Assembly (NCBI RefSeq): GCF_017591425.1
Contig: NW_024465885.1
Span: 46,371,001 to 46,435,000, forward strand
Source of the DNA: Ochotona curzoniae
Taxonomy: Eukaryota > Chordata > Mammalia > Lagomorpha > Ochotonidae
Direction: 5' to 3'
Length of the DNA: 64,000 nt
The notes under the pieces are model-generated. The model was given only the letters and a program-made list of their open reading frames with translations, searched no databases and had not been told where the DNA came from. The translations under genes and the position numbers were made by a program. Positions 59,201 through 63,112 of this stretch are shown here, piece after piece (position 1 is the first letter of the stretch; every line of letters begins with the position of its first letter).

Positions 59201-60919
59201 CCTTCCAGGAGCGGGGTCTGTATGGGCTTTGTTTCCAGCCCCCTTGGGGTAACTGGTCTCGCTTTACTTTCAGAAATCCCCGCTGGCGGATATCCCAGTG
59301 CTGCAGTTCTGCTCTGTTTTCATCCAGAGGTGAGACAGTGCCCTCAGAGACCCCCCGAGTTAGCACCCCATCTCCCTGCCAGGCGTCTTCCTTCTGCCCC
59401 TCCATCCCACCCCAAAGGAGATGGTGGAAATAGCCAGGAGCGGCTTTACTTTCCCTTGCCCAGGGATCTGTCCCTGCTTCCTCCACCCTGCCTCCGGAGT
59501 GCGGAGTGAAGCCTTGAGGTCAGCTGAGCTTTAGCTGAGGCCTCTGCAACTTTTTTAAAGATTCAGTCTGGATTCAGATGCTAACCAAATCAAAGTAAGC
59601 CCTCAGACCAGAAGGTCCCAGGGAAGTGCGGCTGGGGCCCCCAGAGCAGCGCTGAAGAAAGGGGCGGGAGGGGACGCCGCATACCTTCTGCATGGACACA
59701 GAAGCAGTGTCACTGGGTGTGCTCCGTCTCACGCCGCAGCTGCCAGCCCCCTCCCCGTCGGGGCCTTCTCTGCTGCAGCAAAATGGGGATGGGGTGTAGT
59801 GGGGGAGTTGCAGGCCACTTCTCAGGGGTACCTCTGTGTCCCATGTCCCCACCTAGAGTGTCACAGTGCTTCTCCTTGGCTGCTACAGTCGCACTCCTTG
59901 GTCACTCATCCCCAGCTCAGCTCAGGTTGCAGAGAGCTCAGTGAAGGGTCCTGTCCCAGGGATGCCCAGGTCAAGGGTGAAGTTCAGGCCAGCTGCCCCG
60001 CCCCTATCACCCGCTAGCATCGCTGCAGCTCTCTCTCCCTCCTTCCTTACAAGAGTGGAGGTGTCTGATGACACTGGCCGAAGGTGTCACAGTGGCTCGG
60101 GTGGAAGCTAAGCTTTCTCAGCAGCTGCAGGTCAGGTTTCTGCCGTCTGTCTTTTGCAGCAGACATAGTGAATTGAGGTCGAGGACTGAGCAGAGCCAGG
60201 GCCCTCTGGCTGCTGCAGCCCCAGCAGCCCGTGCTGTGCCACCTGGCATGGCGGCAGGACATCCTCATGCGGGGAACCCTACCCTCTAACCACTGAGCAG
60301 TAGAGCAGTCTTGGGGTCCATGTTCCCCCTCTTCTCCTCCCCAGTCCTATGCTTTGCAAACCCCTGACAGATGAGGTGGACCAGCCTCATGAGGGAAGCA
60401 GAATATTTGCACTAGAGAATCCCAAGACCTCAGAGCTGGCCACATAGTGTGTTGCACAGCCGAGGAAGCCAGGAGCTTGTCCTGCCCACAGCAGGATTTC
60501 CTGTTCCAGGGTCCCGGCTGCAGCCAGAGCACCATGGTTGAGCTCATGCCCAGGAACAGCTCAGTCAGGTGCATGGTTTCCACCTGGATGTGCAGTGGCC
60601 CTAACGCCTGCTCCCATGTGCGTGTTCCTCTCCCTGTGTTCACAGGCTGCCCACACCAGCCCTGCAGGACAGCTTCGGCTCGCTGCTAGGAGTGCTGAAG
60701 GAGTCAGTGCAGCTGAACCTGGCACCACCTGGGTGCTTTCTGCTCCTGAGGTACCATGCCCCCCACGCCTCCCCTTGCTGCAGTGCCAACCCCGCTGGGG
60801 TGCCATTTGTTCCAGCAGCATTGCTGACCTAGAGCCCACTGTCTCTCCACAGCATGCTGAATGACTTTGTCACCAGAACGCCCAACCTGGACAGCAAGAA
60901 GGACCAGAAGGACCTACAG
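7723..60919 (+). CDS. DOP1B: DOP1B (DOPEY2), 24 internal coding exons, both ends outside the window
   Basis: Large cytosolic/peripheral membrane protein of the Dopey (DOP1) family. Family knowledge: yeast Dop1 works with Mon2 and the flippase Neo1 in endosome-Golgi traffic, and mammalian Dopey proteins with MON2 are linked to Golgi membranes and kinesin-1 transport. Joining the 24 exons gives 1781 uninterrupted codons. The Dopey_N domain covers about window residues 1-265. Two serine-rich, probably disordered linkers follow (about 510-700 and 990-1120), separated and followed by leucine-rich helical segments. The N-terminal wording ([20 protein letters not shown]) fits DOP1B and not DOP1A, which reads differently there as I remember it. 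Human DOP1B is about 2300 residues, so roughly 77% is here. In human the gene lies on 21q22 between CBR3 and MORC3; neither neighbour is in the window. All splice sites are GT-AG and all phases agree, so this is an intact gene and not a pseudogene. Confidence 0.97.
7905..8253. other. DOP1B intron between exons 1 and 2
   Basis: Short 349-bp intron with GT-AG ends. I see no repeats in it. Confidence 0.9.
8254..8424 (+). CDS. DOP1B: DOP1B window exon 2
   Basis: 171 nt, window residues 61-118: [17 protein letters not shown] through [14 protein letters not shown] and a split arginine. Acceptor ttctttccccaag, donor gtgggt. GC-rich and strongly conserved Dopey_N sequence. The preceding intron is only 349 bp. 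Confidence 0.96.
9478..9518. repeat. (TG)20 microsatellite
   Basis: Perfect 41-base TG run. Confidence 0.98.
9543..9948 (+). repeat. Old CSINE with expanded CT tract
   Basis: Head ggggctcagcagtttaagcc, tail tctgcctttcaagtagatga; long because of the pyrimidine tract at 9800-9912. Confidence 0.75.
9800..9912. repeat. Polypyrimidine CT/CCT tract
   Basis: 113 bases almost wholly C and T, an expanded pyrimidine-rich 3' part of the surrounding CSINE. Confidence 0.95.
9975..10100 (-). repeat. CSINE head-half fragment
   Basis: Contains gctggatgggaagtagggct through ctaggctatggcaccaggcc. Confidence 0.85.
10125..10300 (-). repeat. Old CSINE fragment
   Basis: Diverged body with aagctggactggaagcagag. 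Confidence 0.65.
11075..11350 (+). repeat. Old CSINE
   Basis: Body with gggttcaagtcccacctctg and a tail around tctttcagataaaacac. Confidence 0.6.
11289..11304. repeat. (GT)8 microsatellite
   Basis: Short GT run in the tail half of a CSINE. Confidence 0.95.
11712..11932 (-). repeat. Old CSINE fragment
   Basis: Body with ccaggtctcccacatggtgg and gtgggaagtggaacagccag. Confidence 0.75.
12530..12549. repeat. Left target-site duplication of the 2.5 kb retroposon
   Basis: Direct repeat of up to 20 bp matching 15088-15107. The terminal Ts merge with the element's own A tail, so the true duplication may be shorter (about 14-20 bp). Confidence 0.8.
12550..15087 (-). mobile_element. ORF-less 2.5 kb retroposon, L1-like tail, with target-site duplication
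   Basis: On the minus strand the element starts at 15087 with a GC-rich, promoter-like 249-bp unit that then repeats once in part. It continues through about 2 kb of degenerate repeats built round a cccactgg...gaaccaggctgg theme. It ends with a 3' UTR-like block carrying an aataaattttattaataaaa signal and a terminal A tract (12550 side). Near-identical copies of taatatgtattatctttttt flank it (12530-12549 and 15088-15107). No reverse transcriptase or ORF1-like reading frame is present; the longest minus frame (145 codons) resembles nothing I know. It is either an internally deleted lagomorph L1 or a non-autonomous composite retroposon. Confidence 0.75.
14589..15087 (-). promoter_or_regulatory. 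Tandem GC-rich 5' monomers of the retroposon
   Basis: A segment of about 65 bp (ends gagaccc at 14837 and 15086, spacing 249 bp) occurs twice almost perfectly, then the copies diverge after gtgagccg on the minus strand. The shared core contains gccgccatggg, resembling a YY1 site. Many CpGs. Tandem monomers of this kind act as promoters in some L1 families; promoter function here is inference. Confidence 0.45.
15088..15107. repeat. Right target-site duplication of the 2.5 kb retroposon
   Basis: Second copy of the direct repeat. Removing the insertion restores a continuous A-rich tail of the adjacent minus-strand CSINE. Confidence 0.8.
15101..15432 (-). repeat. Young CSINE, host of the nested retroposon
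   Basis: Full head-to-tail minus-strand copy. Its 16-bp target-site copies are at 12515-12530 and 15433-15448 (two transitions between them), 2.9 kb apart because the retroposon landed in its A-rich tail. Confidence 0.85.
15469..15511. repeat. (AC)n(AAC)n compound microsatellite
   Basis: AC run followed by seven AAC units, next to the target-site copy of the 15.1-15.4 kb CSINE. Confidence 0.97.
15524..15812 (+). repeat. Old CSINE
   Basis: Head gcgggtgctgtggcgcaggg. Confidence 0.75.
16103..16234. repeat. 66-bp tandem duplication
   Basis: Two diverged copies starting ggcacctgg (16103 and 16169), each ending ctagtcct. About 90% identical. Confidence 0.85.
17131..17320 (+). CDS. DOP1B: DOP1B window exon 3
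   Basis: 190 nt, window residues 118-181: [18 protein letters not shown] through [14 protein letters not shown]. Acceptor ctccccacag, donor gtgggt. It follows the largest intron of the window (8.7 kb), which has been inflated by SINEs and a 2.5 kb retroposon. Confidence 0.96.
17976..18345 (-). repeat. Old CSINE with 41-bp triplication
   Basis: Tail aagatttattttatttattt, body with gagctggatgaagcagagca, lengthened by the tandem repeat at 18206-18330. Confidence 0.8.
18206..18330. repeat. 41-bp triplication inside a CSINE
   Basis: Units starting gcagccggaacccgggcct at 18206, 18247 and 18288, inside the head half of the minus-strand CSINE. Confidence 0.95.
18907..19190 (+). repeat. Old CSINE
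   Basis: Head gccagcattgtggcgtagag; ends close before DOP1B window exon 4. Confidence 0.75.
19252..19350 (+). CDS. DOP1B: DOP1B window exon 4
   Basis: 99 nt, exactly 33 codons (182-214): [18 protein letters not shown] through FFFPFSTCL. Acceptor gtcacccacag, donor gtgagc. It is symmetric (phase 0 at both ends), so skipping it would keep the frame. The [15 protein letters not shown] helix is a hallmark of Dopey_N. Confidence 0.96.
19626..19749 (+). CDS. DOP1B: DOP1B window exon 5
   Basis: 124 nt, residues 215-256: [18 protein letters not shown] through the very conserved [16 protein letters not shown]. Acceptor tcctatag, donor gtactg, a weak donor without the usual purine-AGT tail. Ends one base into a glycine codon. 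Confidence 0.95.
19966..20275 (-). repeat. Young CSINE
   Basis: Complete minus copy ending ctgtgctgggcctgg. Confidence 0.9.
20310..20770 (+). repeat. Old CSINE with 70-bp triplication
   Basis: Head gagtaactcaacaggttaaa, tail tgcctttcaaataaataaga. Confidence 0.8.
20415..20622. repeat. 70-bp triplication inside a CSINE
   Basis: Three copies with exact 70-bp period starting cccagctccccactaatgca at 20415, 20485 and 20555. Differences are few, so the triplication is recent relative to its old host SINE. Confidence 0.95.
21648..21757 (+). CDS. DOP1B: DOP1B window exon 6
   Basis: 110 nt, residues 256-292: [18 protein letters not shown] through [13 protein letters not shown]. Acceptor gtttgttttgtag, donor gtaaag. 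It forms the end of the Dopey_N domain. Confidence 0.95.
22084..22198 (+). CDS. DOP1B: DOP1B window exon 7
   Basis: 115 nt, residues 293-331: [18 protein letters not shown] through [13 protein letters not shown] and a split glycine. Acceptor ctgtaaacacag, donor gtgagt. The [21 protein letters not shown] segment is near-identical to the DOP1B sequence I recall from human. Confidence 0.95.
22731..22869. repeat. 69-bp tandem duplication
   Basis: Two near-perfect copies of a ctcccctcggagtcaggga unit, period 69 bp. Confidence 0.95.
23085..23375 (+). repeat. Old CSINE
   Basis: Head ggcaagtattgtggcagagc, tail aattctgcctttggaacagg. Confidence 0.8.
24025..24054. repeat. (GAGT)n(GT)n microsatellite
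   Basis: Four GAGT units passing into a GT run. Confidence 0.95.
24327..24466. mobile_element. Palindromic MITE-like repeat
   Basis: Left arm aagtttattttggtgtcag ... gaaattcatg (24339-24374) is matched in inverted form by gatttcagaattctttacac ... ggaacttac (24430-24466). A related half copy lies at 42728-42800. Looks like a non-autonomous DNA transposon; family not identified. Confidence 0.6.
24474..24780 (-). repeat. Young CSINE
   Basis: Nearly complete; abuts the MITE-like repeat and ends cacgccgggcctgg. Confidence 0.9.
24894..25014 (+). CDS. DOP1B: DOP1B window exon 8
   Basis: 121 nt, residues 331-371: [18 protein letters not shown] through [10 protein letters not shown]. Acceptor tgtttgattgcag, donor gtatgg. 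Ends two bases into a serine codon completed by the next exon. Confidence 0.95.
25165..25385 (-). mobile_element. Tigger-like DNA transposon remnant
   Basis: The passage gatctcttgctgtgtctc, followed by atttataacttacactt and gtatgtaggaaaaagaaac, matches my memory of the mammal-wide TcMar-Tigger non-autonomous elements. Diverged and without coding frame; subfamily and orientation uncertain. Confidence 0.5.
25855..26112 (-). repeat. Old CSINE
   Basis: Diverged body with ccaggtctcccctgtgggta; ends some 55 bp before exon 9. Confidence 0.65.
26166..26285 (+). CDS. DOP1B: DOP1B window exon 9
   Basis: 120 nt, residues 371-411: [18 protein letters not shown] through [12 protein letters not shown]. 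Acceptor cttgctttgacag, donor gtgagc. It encodes amphipathic helices typical of the family's helical repeats. Confidence 0.95.
26286..28202. other. DOP1B intron between exons 9 and 10
   Basis: One CSINE at 26761-27032. The rest (26286-26760, 27033-28202) has no repeat or gene I can name. Confidence 0.75.
26761..27032 (-). repeat. Old CSINE
   Basis: A-run then gtctttatttggaagagag; head ctaaccactaggccagacac. Confidence 0.75.
28203..28305 (+). CDS. DOP1B: DOP1B window exon 10
   Basis: 103 nt, residues 411-445: a variable linker ([16 protein letters not shown]) followed by conserved [18 protein letters not shown]. The acceptor region reads ccacagag, with two adjacent AGs. Only the first keeps the frame into [11 protein letters not shown]. 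Donor gtaggt. Confidence 0.92.
28470..28730 (-). repeat. Old CSINE
   Basis: Diverged body with gggagtggagctgggtctca. Confidence 0.65.
28908..29240 (+). repeat. Old CSINE
   Basis: Head ggttggcatcatggcataac, tail caaataaataagtaaataaa, with a nine-base G run in the body. Confidence 0.8.
29536..29727 (+). CDS. DOP1B: DOP1B window exon 11
   Basis: 192 nt, exactly 64 codons (446-509): [18 protein letters not shown] through [14 protein letters not shown]. Acceptor cttcccccacag, donor gtaagg. Symmetric phase 0 exon. Confidence 0.95.
29790..30115 (+). repeat. Old CSINE
   Basis: Body with ccggttcccaccccggctgc and gtctctctca-rich tail half. Confidence 0.7.
30628..31309 (+). CDS. DOP1B: DOP1B window exon 12 (serine-rich linker)
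   Basis: 682 nt, residues 510-737. It begins [18 protein letters not shown], carries an acidic serine motif [16 protein letters not shown], a conserved helix [18 protein letters not shown], a polar charged stretch, [11 protein letters not shown], a serine cluster [16 protein letters not shown], and ends with helices around [18 protein letters not shown]. Acceptor gttttgcag followed directly by a second AG. Donor gtgaga. Much of it is likely disordered and phosphorylated (inference from composition). Confidence 0.95.
31632..31885 (-). repeat. Old CSINE
   Basis: Diverged tail and body, cagaggaagagacagatttc; head end ccgggccacaacacc. Confidence 0.65.
32500..32771 (+). CDS. DOP1B: DOP1B window exon 13
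   Basis: 272 nt, residues 737-827: [36 protein letters not shown], and [18 protein letters not shown] through EKTDFYQ. Acceptor gctccctttcag, donor gtactt. A highly conserved core block of the family. Confidence 0.95.
32955..33243 (-). repeat. Old CSINE
   Basis: Tail gacttacttacttgaaagag, head end catgccacagtcctggc. Confidence 0.75.
33335..33612 (-). repeat. Old CSINE
   Basis: Body agagttacagagagagaaga through gccgcaacactggcccc. Confidence 0.75.
34196..34373 (+). repeat. Left arm of a 178/175-bp inverted duplication
   Basis: 178 bp that recur as the reverse complement at 34861-35035, with about 10 substitutions (nearly all transitions) and one 3-bp gap, about 94% identical. It does not match the CSINE, L1-like or LTR sequences of this window. 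Confidence 0.9.
34861..35035 (-). repeat. Right arm of the inverted duplication, flanked by direct repeats
   Basis: 175 bp, inverted copy of 34196-34373 with 487 bp between the arms. The 13-mer cttagttttcagg stands immediately before it (34848-34860) and 3 bp after it (35039-35051), as if this arm were an insertion with a target-site duplication. No poly(A) or poly(T) tail is visible. Confidence 0.85.
35983..36109. repeat. 18-bp x 7 minisatellite carrying ACGTCA cores
   Basis: Seven units of ctcaccccacgtcagggc, 18-bp period, nearly perfect. Six units contain ACGTCA, the half-site of a cAMP response element. Confidence 0.95.
36185..36790 (-). repeat. Old CSINE split by a younger CSINE
   Basis: Tail part 36185-36372 and head part 36691-36790 rejoin when the inner element is removed. 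Confidence 0.85.
36373..36680 (-). repeat. Young CSINE nested in the older one
   Basis: Flanked by ctgtgttact at 36363-36372 and 36681-36690, its target-site duplication. Confidence 0.9.
37088..37390 (+). repeat. Old CSINE
   Basis: Head gagccagcaccatggcgtag, tail ctgcctttcaaatgaaacaa. Confidence 0.8.
37672..37975. mobile_element. Tigger-like DNA transposon remnant
   Basis: Begins ggggttggttctaggaccc and ends ttgaatccatagattgagaa ... gacgccgactgt, the two ends of mammal-wide Tigger-type elements with a ccgcggatt-like core, here decayed. Confidence 0.55.
39279..39431 (+). CDS. DOP1B: DOP1B window exon 14
   Basis: 153 nt, 51 codons (828-878): [18 protein letters not shown] through [13 protein letters not shown]. 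Acceptor ccctcctcccag, donor gtgagc. Symmetric phase 0. It lies after a 6.5 kb intron. Confidence 0.96.
39905..40198 (-). repeat. Old CSINE
   Basis: Body ggcagagtgacagaaagatc through gccatggcaccagccc. Confidence 0.8.
40228..40515 (+). repeat. Old CSINE
   Basis: Head gggggctggcgttgtgacgt, tail ctatcaaaaataaataagcc. Confidence 0.85.
40735..40835 (+). CDS. DOP1B: DOP1B window exon 15
   Basis: 101 nt, residues 879-912: [18 protein letters not shown] through [11 protein letters not shown]. Acceptor tttccggcccag, donor gtgagg. Ends two bases into an arginine codon. Confidence 0.96.
40900..41400 (-). mobile_element. Antisense class II-type endogenous retrovirus 3' LTR fragment
   Basis: Read on the minus strand: a stretch of retroviral 3' internal sequence (41400 to 41239), a polypurine tract aacaaaaaaggggga, then TGTTGTGGGC starting the LTR at 41238, U3, a TATA-like gagtatataagg near 41105 and a poly(A) signal ttaataaaggg about 15 bp beyond. 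The inner LTR edge is uncertain (about 40900-40960). No gag, pol or env frame remains. The combination of polypurine tract, TG start, TATA box and AATAAA is what defines it; the class assignment is tentative. Confidence 0.65.
41490..41680 (+). CDS. DOP1B: DOP1B window exon 16
   Basis: 191 nt, residues 912-976: [18 protein letters not shown] through [18 protein letters not shown] and QCLKQENSA. Acceptor tttccatccacag, donor gtgagt. An antisense retroviral LTR fragment ends only about 90 bp upstream of this acceptor. Confidence 0.96.
41930..42195 (+). repeat. Old CSINE
   Basis: Head caggacccggcgtcgtgatg, tail ccctttcaaataaataatca. Confidence 0.85.
42728..42800. mobile_element. Half copy of the MITE-like repeat
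   Basis: cttcaaaaagatgctagaaa through gataagttgatttggtgcag and gaaatccacatg aligns with the left arm of the 24.3 kb element. The right arm is missing. Confidence 0.6.
43036..43335 (+). repeat. Old CSINE
   Basis: Body with gcgtttgcagagtgaccagt; tail expanded to CT and CA runs. Confidence 0.6.
43515..43812 (-). repeat. Young CSINE
   Basis: Tail agatttatttatttttaacg, complete; precedes the large minisatellite. Confidence 0.85.
43884..44675. repeat. 35/36-bp minisatellite, about 22 units
   Basis: Units of tacctcccagcactgccctg followed by a variable tgy-rich part, alternately 35 and 36 bp. A higher-order copy exists: the block starting gccctgtgtccatg at 44191 recurs at 44474 (283 bp, eight units). 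Long open frames on both strands come from the repetition and are not genes. Confidence 0.97.
44808..45070 (+). repeat. Young CSINE
   Basis: Head gagagcctcgtggctaatct; the usual A-rich tail is replaced by a GA-rich stretch. Confidence 0.8.
45286..45535 (-). repeat. CSINE, head truncated
   Basis: Tail aaggtttatttattttcatt and body to the wide ccacaatctgggagcagga region. Confidence 0.8.
45722..46038 (+). repeat. Old CSINE
   Basis: Head ggccctaaaacaccacttgt, CT-rich tail half, end cttcaaataaataagtcttt. Confidence 0.75.
46504..46526. repeat. (AATAG)n microsatellite
   Basis: Pentanucleotide run that stands where the head of the following CSINE should be, so the SINE body is joined directly to it. 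Confidence 0.9.
46528..46770 (+). repeat. CSINE body without tRNA-like head start
   Basis: Begins at ctgattctaatcccagcagc directly after the AATAG run; tail ccaataaaaattaaatctta. Confidence 0.85.
47384..49013 (+). CDS. DOP1B: DOP1B window exon 17 (largest exon)
   Basis: 1630 nt, residues 976-1519. Order of segments: [16 protein letters not shown]; conserved [18 protein letters not shown]; an acidic and serine-rich stretch ([37 protein letters not shown]); a basic, glutamine/leucine helix [18 protein letters not shown] with coiled-coil character; then leucine-rich helices through [52 protein letters not shown] and [18 protein letters not shown]. Acceptor ctctctctttcag, donor gtacgt. Very GC- and CpG-rich, with G or C at most third positions. 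A 401-codon antisense ORF over it is a by-product of this composition. Confidence 0.97.
49340..49672 (-). repeat. Old CSINE
   Basis: Diverged; cactcacctgctggtttacg and gagctggagtctggagccgg. Confidence 0.65.
49784..49895 (+). CDS. DOP1B: DOP1B window exon 18
   Basis: 112 nt, residues 1519-1556: [18 protein letters not shown] through [13 protein letters not shown]. Acceptor ttctgcaccacag, where CAG is repeated; only this AG keeps the frame from exon 17. Donor gtacgt. Confidence 0.95.
49896..51255. other. DOP1B introns around exon 19
   Basis: The two introns flanking exon 19 (49896-50534 and 50724-51255) contain no CSINE that I can see, unusual for this SINE-dense window. 49980-50110 is AT-rich with repeated aaatg words. 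Confidence 0.75.
50535..50723 (+). CDS. DOP1B: DOP1B window exon 19
   Basis: 189 nt, 63 codons (1557-1619): [18 protein letters not shown] through KKEETQ-like [16 protein letters not shown] and [10 protein letters not shown]. Acceptor taacattcag, donor gtgagt. Symmetric phase 0. Confidence 0.95.
51256..51378 (+). CDS. DOP1B: DOP1B window exon 20
   Basis: 123 nt, 41 codons (1620-1660): [18 protein letters not shown] through [18 protein letters not shown]. Acceptor cattttctag, donor gtgaag. The frame stays open for 15 further codons past the donor, so intron retention would add a short tail and then stop. Confidence 0.95.
51814..52076. repeat. 64-bp x 4 minisatellite
   Basis: Exact 64-bp period (gtgaggatgg at 51854, 51918, 51982, 52046), with only a C/T difference in the first unit. 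Lies 0.4 kb downstream of DOP1B window exon 20. Confidence 0.97.
52446..52750 (+). repeat. Young CSINE
   Basis: Complete: head gggcccagagcggtagccta, tail ctttccaataaaaatacatc. Confidence 0.9.
53019..53312 (+). repeat. Old CSINE
   Basis: Head ggggccagtgtaatgggtta, tail ctttcaaataaataagtaat; ends about 110 bp before exon 21. Confidence 0.8.
53248..53278. repeat. (GT)n(GA)n microsatellite
   Basis: GT run passing into GA run within the pyrimidine-rich tail part of a CSINE. Confidence 0.95.
53421..53555 (+). CDS. DOP1B: DOP1B window exon 21
   Basis: 135 nt, 45 codons (1661-1705): [18 protein letters not shown] through [17 protein letters not shown]. Acceptor ctccttgacag, donor gtgagg. Symmetric phase 0. 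It is followed by a 5.7 kb intron. Confidence 0.96.
54137..54455 (+). repeat. Young CSINE
   Basis: Complete: gggcccgacatggtagccta through ctttccaatgaaaacaaata. Confidence 0.9.
54545..54805 (-). repeat. Old CSINE
   Basis: Diverged; ctgctgattcattccccaga and ccaggtctcccacatttgtg. Confidence 0.65.
54826..55125 (+). repeat. Old CSINE
   Basis: Head ggctgacgtcgtggcacagt, tail tttcaaataaataaatatat. Confidence 0.85.
55404..55700 (+). repeat. Old CSINE
   Basis: Head gtgctatggtatagatcatt, body ggcaccggttcaagtctcct. Confidence 0.8.
55810..56115 (-). repeat. Young CSINE
   Basis: Complete minus copy; body gctggatgggaagcagggct. Confidence 0.9.
56880..57175 (+). repeat. Old CSINE
   Basis: Head tcacagcttgagccactgtt, tail tacctttcaaataagcaaga. 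Confidence 0.75.
57335..57620 (+). repeat. Old CSINE
   Basis: Head ccatagctaagttaagctac, short diverged tail. Confidence 0.7.
57908..59130 (-). mobile_element. Antisense class I-type endogenous retrovirus 3' fragment
   Basis: On the minus strand about 600 bp of non-coding internal sequence leads to a polypurine tract agaagggaggaa at about 58505-58516, followed at once by a TG-starting LTR (58503). The LTR contains a tatataaag TATA-like box near 58090 and could end ...agatctcaca at 57908, giving about 596 bp. A TG...CA frame and polypurine tract placed like those of gammaretrovirus-like elements support class I. No coding frame survives. Confidence 0.55.
59274..59329 (+). CDS. DOP1B: DOP1B window exon 22 (micro-sized)
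   Basis: 56 nt, residues 1706-1724: [18 protein letters not shown] and a split arginine. Acceptor gctttactttcag, donor gtgaga. Too short for ordinary ORF detection. It was found by phase continuity and by similarity to the DOP1B sequence I recall. Skipping it would shift the frame. Confidence 0.93.
59330..60645. other. DOP1B intron between exons 22 and 23
   Basis: 1.3 kb of GC-rich intron in which I see no SINE, no simple repeat and no further exon. Confidence 0.8.
60646..60750 (+). CDS. DOP1B: DOP1B window exon 23
   Basis: 105 nt, residues 1724-1759: [18 protein letters not shown] through [12 protein letters not shown]. Acceptor cctgtgttcacag, donor gtacca, a weak donor. The following intron is only 102 bp. 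Confidence 0.95.
60853..60919 (+). CDS. DOP1B: DOP1B window exon 24 (last in window)
   Basis: 67 nt, residues 1759-1781: [18 protein letters not shown] through QKDLQ. Acceptor gtctctccacag, donor gtctgt, which is non-consensus beyond GT. It ends in phase 0. The expected continuation (an EITQRILEA-like exon) was not found in 60920-64000 and must lie further downstream. Confidence 0.93.
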
Positions 60920-61139
60920 GTCTGTAGGACAGAGCGTCCAAGGAGTGTCTTCCCCGCAGCACTGTCAGGGCCGGGCTGGGGGTGGGGAGCATCGCTGTGG
61001 ATGAGGAGCCATGGGTGGGATCCAAGCCACTCCTGAGTGGAAGACCAAAAGCTAGAAACAGGAGCCACGAGGGAGTTAGAAAATCACAATTTTGGAACCA
61101 AGCTAAATGCTGGTTGAGTCGGAAGCTTTTTGCTGTTGT

Positions 61140-61392
61140 CGATAAGTTTTATTAAGGCAGAGTGCTGGAGAGAGAGCCTCATCCTCTGGTTCACTCTCCC
61201 AATGGCCACAGTGACAAAGCCAGGAGCCCAGAACTTGGTCGGGGGCCAAGCCTTTGGGCCGTCCTGCTGCTGTCCCAGGTGCATTAGCAGGAAGCTGGAT
61301 TAAAGCATAGAAGCCGGGGTACAAACCAGTGCCCAGGAATGGGGTGTCAGCCCTGCAGGCAGCAGCTTAGCTCACTGTGCCACAATGTTGCC
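61140..61392 (-). repeat. Old CSINE
   Basis: Body gcattagcaggaagctggat, head end gctcactgtgccacaatgtt. Confidence 0.75.
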
Positions 61393-62033
61393 CTCCCCCT
61401 AAACCCAGTCTTCCGTGGACACTGGAGTGCCCAGTCACTTTTGGTTCCAGCACTCCCATGAATAACAACACCTCCCACAGAAGCGCCAGTCATTTTGTAA
61501 AATGGCTTCATTGTGTTGGCACAGAACAGGCACCTGTTCTCCTGTAGGTTTTAAATCTTCTCTGTATCCCTTGGAGTAACAGTAACTAGCTGACACACAC
61601 TGTATTGTTGAGGGAACAGGGACAAGAATGAGTCTGTTTGTGTTTGATGTGGACACAGCCATCATGGGCTCGCCACAAAGCATGCCCCAGGTGCACCACG
61701 CCTTCTTCAGAAATATCCCCACGTGTGATTGGTTGAACCCGGGACACTGAGGGCGGGCTCTGCTCCAAGCAGTAGCTGCTGACCGTCCAGATCCCTGTCG
61801 TTTGTGAAAGTTGCGTTTGGAAACAGTCCAGGAGCCGGGGTCTGAGTCACGTAACCAGGGTGAAGCCCAGAGGGCAAGAGAATGAAAGCATCATTCCAGT
61901 GAGGGCACTGCACCCCCTGGTGCCCAAACCAACCACTCAGGTCCTTCTGGCACACCAGCCCCCTGCAGCAAAGCCCCTCTCGCCCCGATTCACCTGAACT
62001 GCCTGCCTTTTGCCTTTTGCCTTTTCTTTTTTT

Positions 62034-62328
62034 TTTTTTTTTAAGATTTATTCATTTGAAAAGCAGTGTTACAAAGGGGAAGGTAGACAGAGGTCTTCCT
62101 TCTGCCGGTTCCCTCCCCACATGGCCACAACAAGCAGGCTGGTCCAGGCTGAAGCCAGGAGCCTCACCTGGATCTCCCACATGGGTGCAGGGGCCCAAGC
62201 ACTAGGACCCCTGCTTTCCCAGGTGCATCGGCAGGGAGCTAGATCAGAAATGAAGCAGCCAGGCCATATACAGTGCCAGCATCGCAAGGGTAGCTTACCC
62301 CATTGCCTCACATCACCAGCCCCTGTGG
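62034..62328 (-). repeat. Old CSINE
   Basis: T-run then aagatttattcatttgaaaa; body gcagggagctagatcagaaa. Confidence 0.85.
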
Positions 62329-62772
62329 CCTGAACTTCTGACCCCACTGTCAGGTAGGATTCCCCTGACCCTGACACACTCCCCCTCTTATAAATTTGAT
62401 TTTAATTCACTTGCTGGAGCACCTCACAGAACTCAGGGCAACACAGTTACGGCTTCATTGTGGAGGGCAGTCCAGGGATACAGGCATGGAGATGTGCGGG
62501 CTGCACTCCTGCCCCTGGGCTCTCCCTCCAGGATCCTCCATGCATTCAGCTGGCCCAGCTCTCCAAGCCCTGGTCTTCAGGATTTTTGTGGGAGCTCATT
62601 ACGTGTTCATGGCTGCTGAGAACGCGGTCATGGGTGGGCCCCTAATCCTCAGACCCCACCCTCCCGGAATGGAGGGGTGGGGCTGAAAATCCCAACCCTG
62701 TCACCCAGCTTCAGCCTGGCCTTTTAAAAGGCACCTGCCAGCAGTCAATTTCCAGCATACGCACCACACTTG

Positions 62773-63075
62773 GTGGAACTGGCACAGTGGCTCAACAGGC
62801 TAATCCTCCATCTACAGGTGCCAGCATTTCATATGAACACTGGTTCTAGTCCCAGCTGCTCCACTTCTGATCCAGCTCCTTGCTTGTGGACTGGAAAAGC
62901 AGTGGAGGATGTGCAAGTCCTTAGACCTGTACACCCTCGTGGGAAACCCAAAGAAGGTTCCTGACTCCTGACTTTGGATCAGCTCAGCTCGTGGAGAATA
63001 AACCAGCAGGTGGAAGACTCTCTCTCACTGTCTCTCCTTTCTGTAACTCTTTCAAGTAAAAATAAATAAGTCACA
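62773..63075 (+). repeat. CSINE
   Basis: Head ggaactggcacagtggctca, body ggttctagtcccagctgctc, tail aaataaataag. Confidence 0.85.
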
Positions 63076-63078
63076 CAA

Positions 63079-63080
<2 letters not shown>

Positions 63081-63110
<30 letters not shown>
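63081..63110. repeat. (AC)15 microsatellite
   Basis: Perfect AC run just after the A-rich tail of a CSINE. Confidence 0.97.

Positions 63111-63112
<2 letters not shown>

Larger units (their letters stand above)
53556..59273. other. DOP1B 5.7 kb intron before exon 22
   Basis: Seven CSINEs and an antisense class I retroviral fragment (57908-59130). 53556-54130, 56120-56875 and 57625-57900 look unique. Confidence 0.75.
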
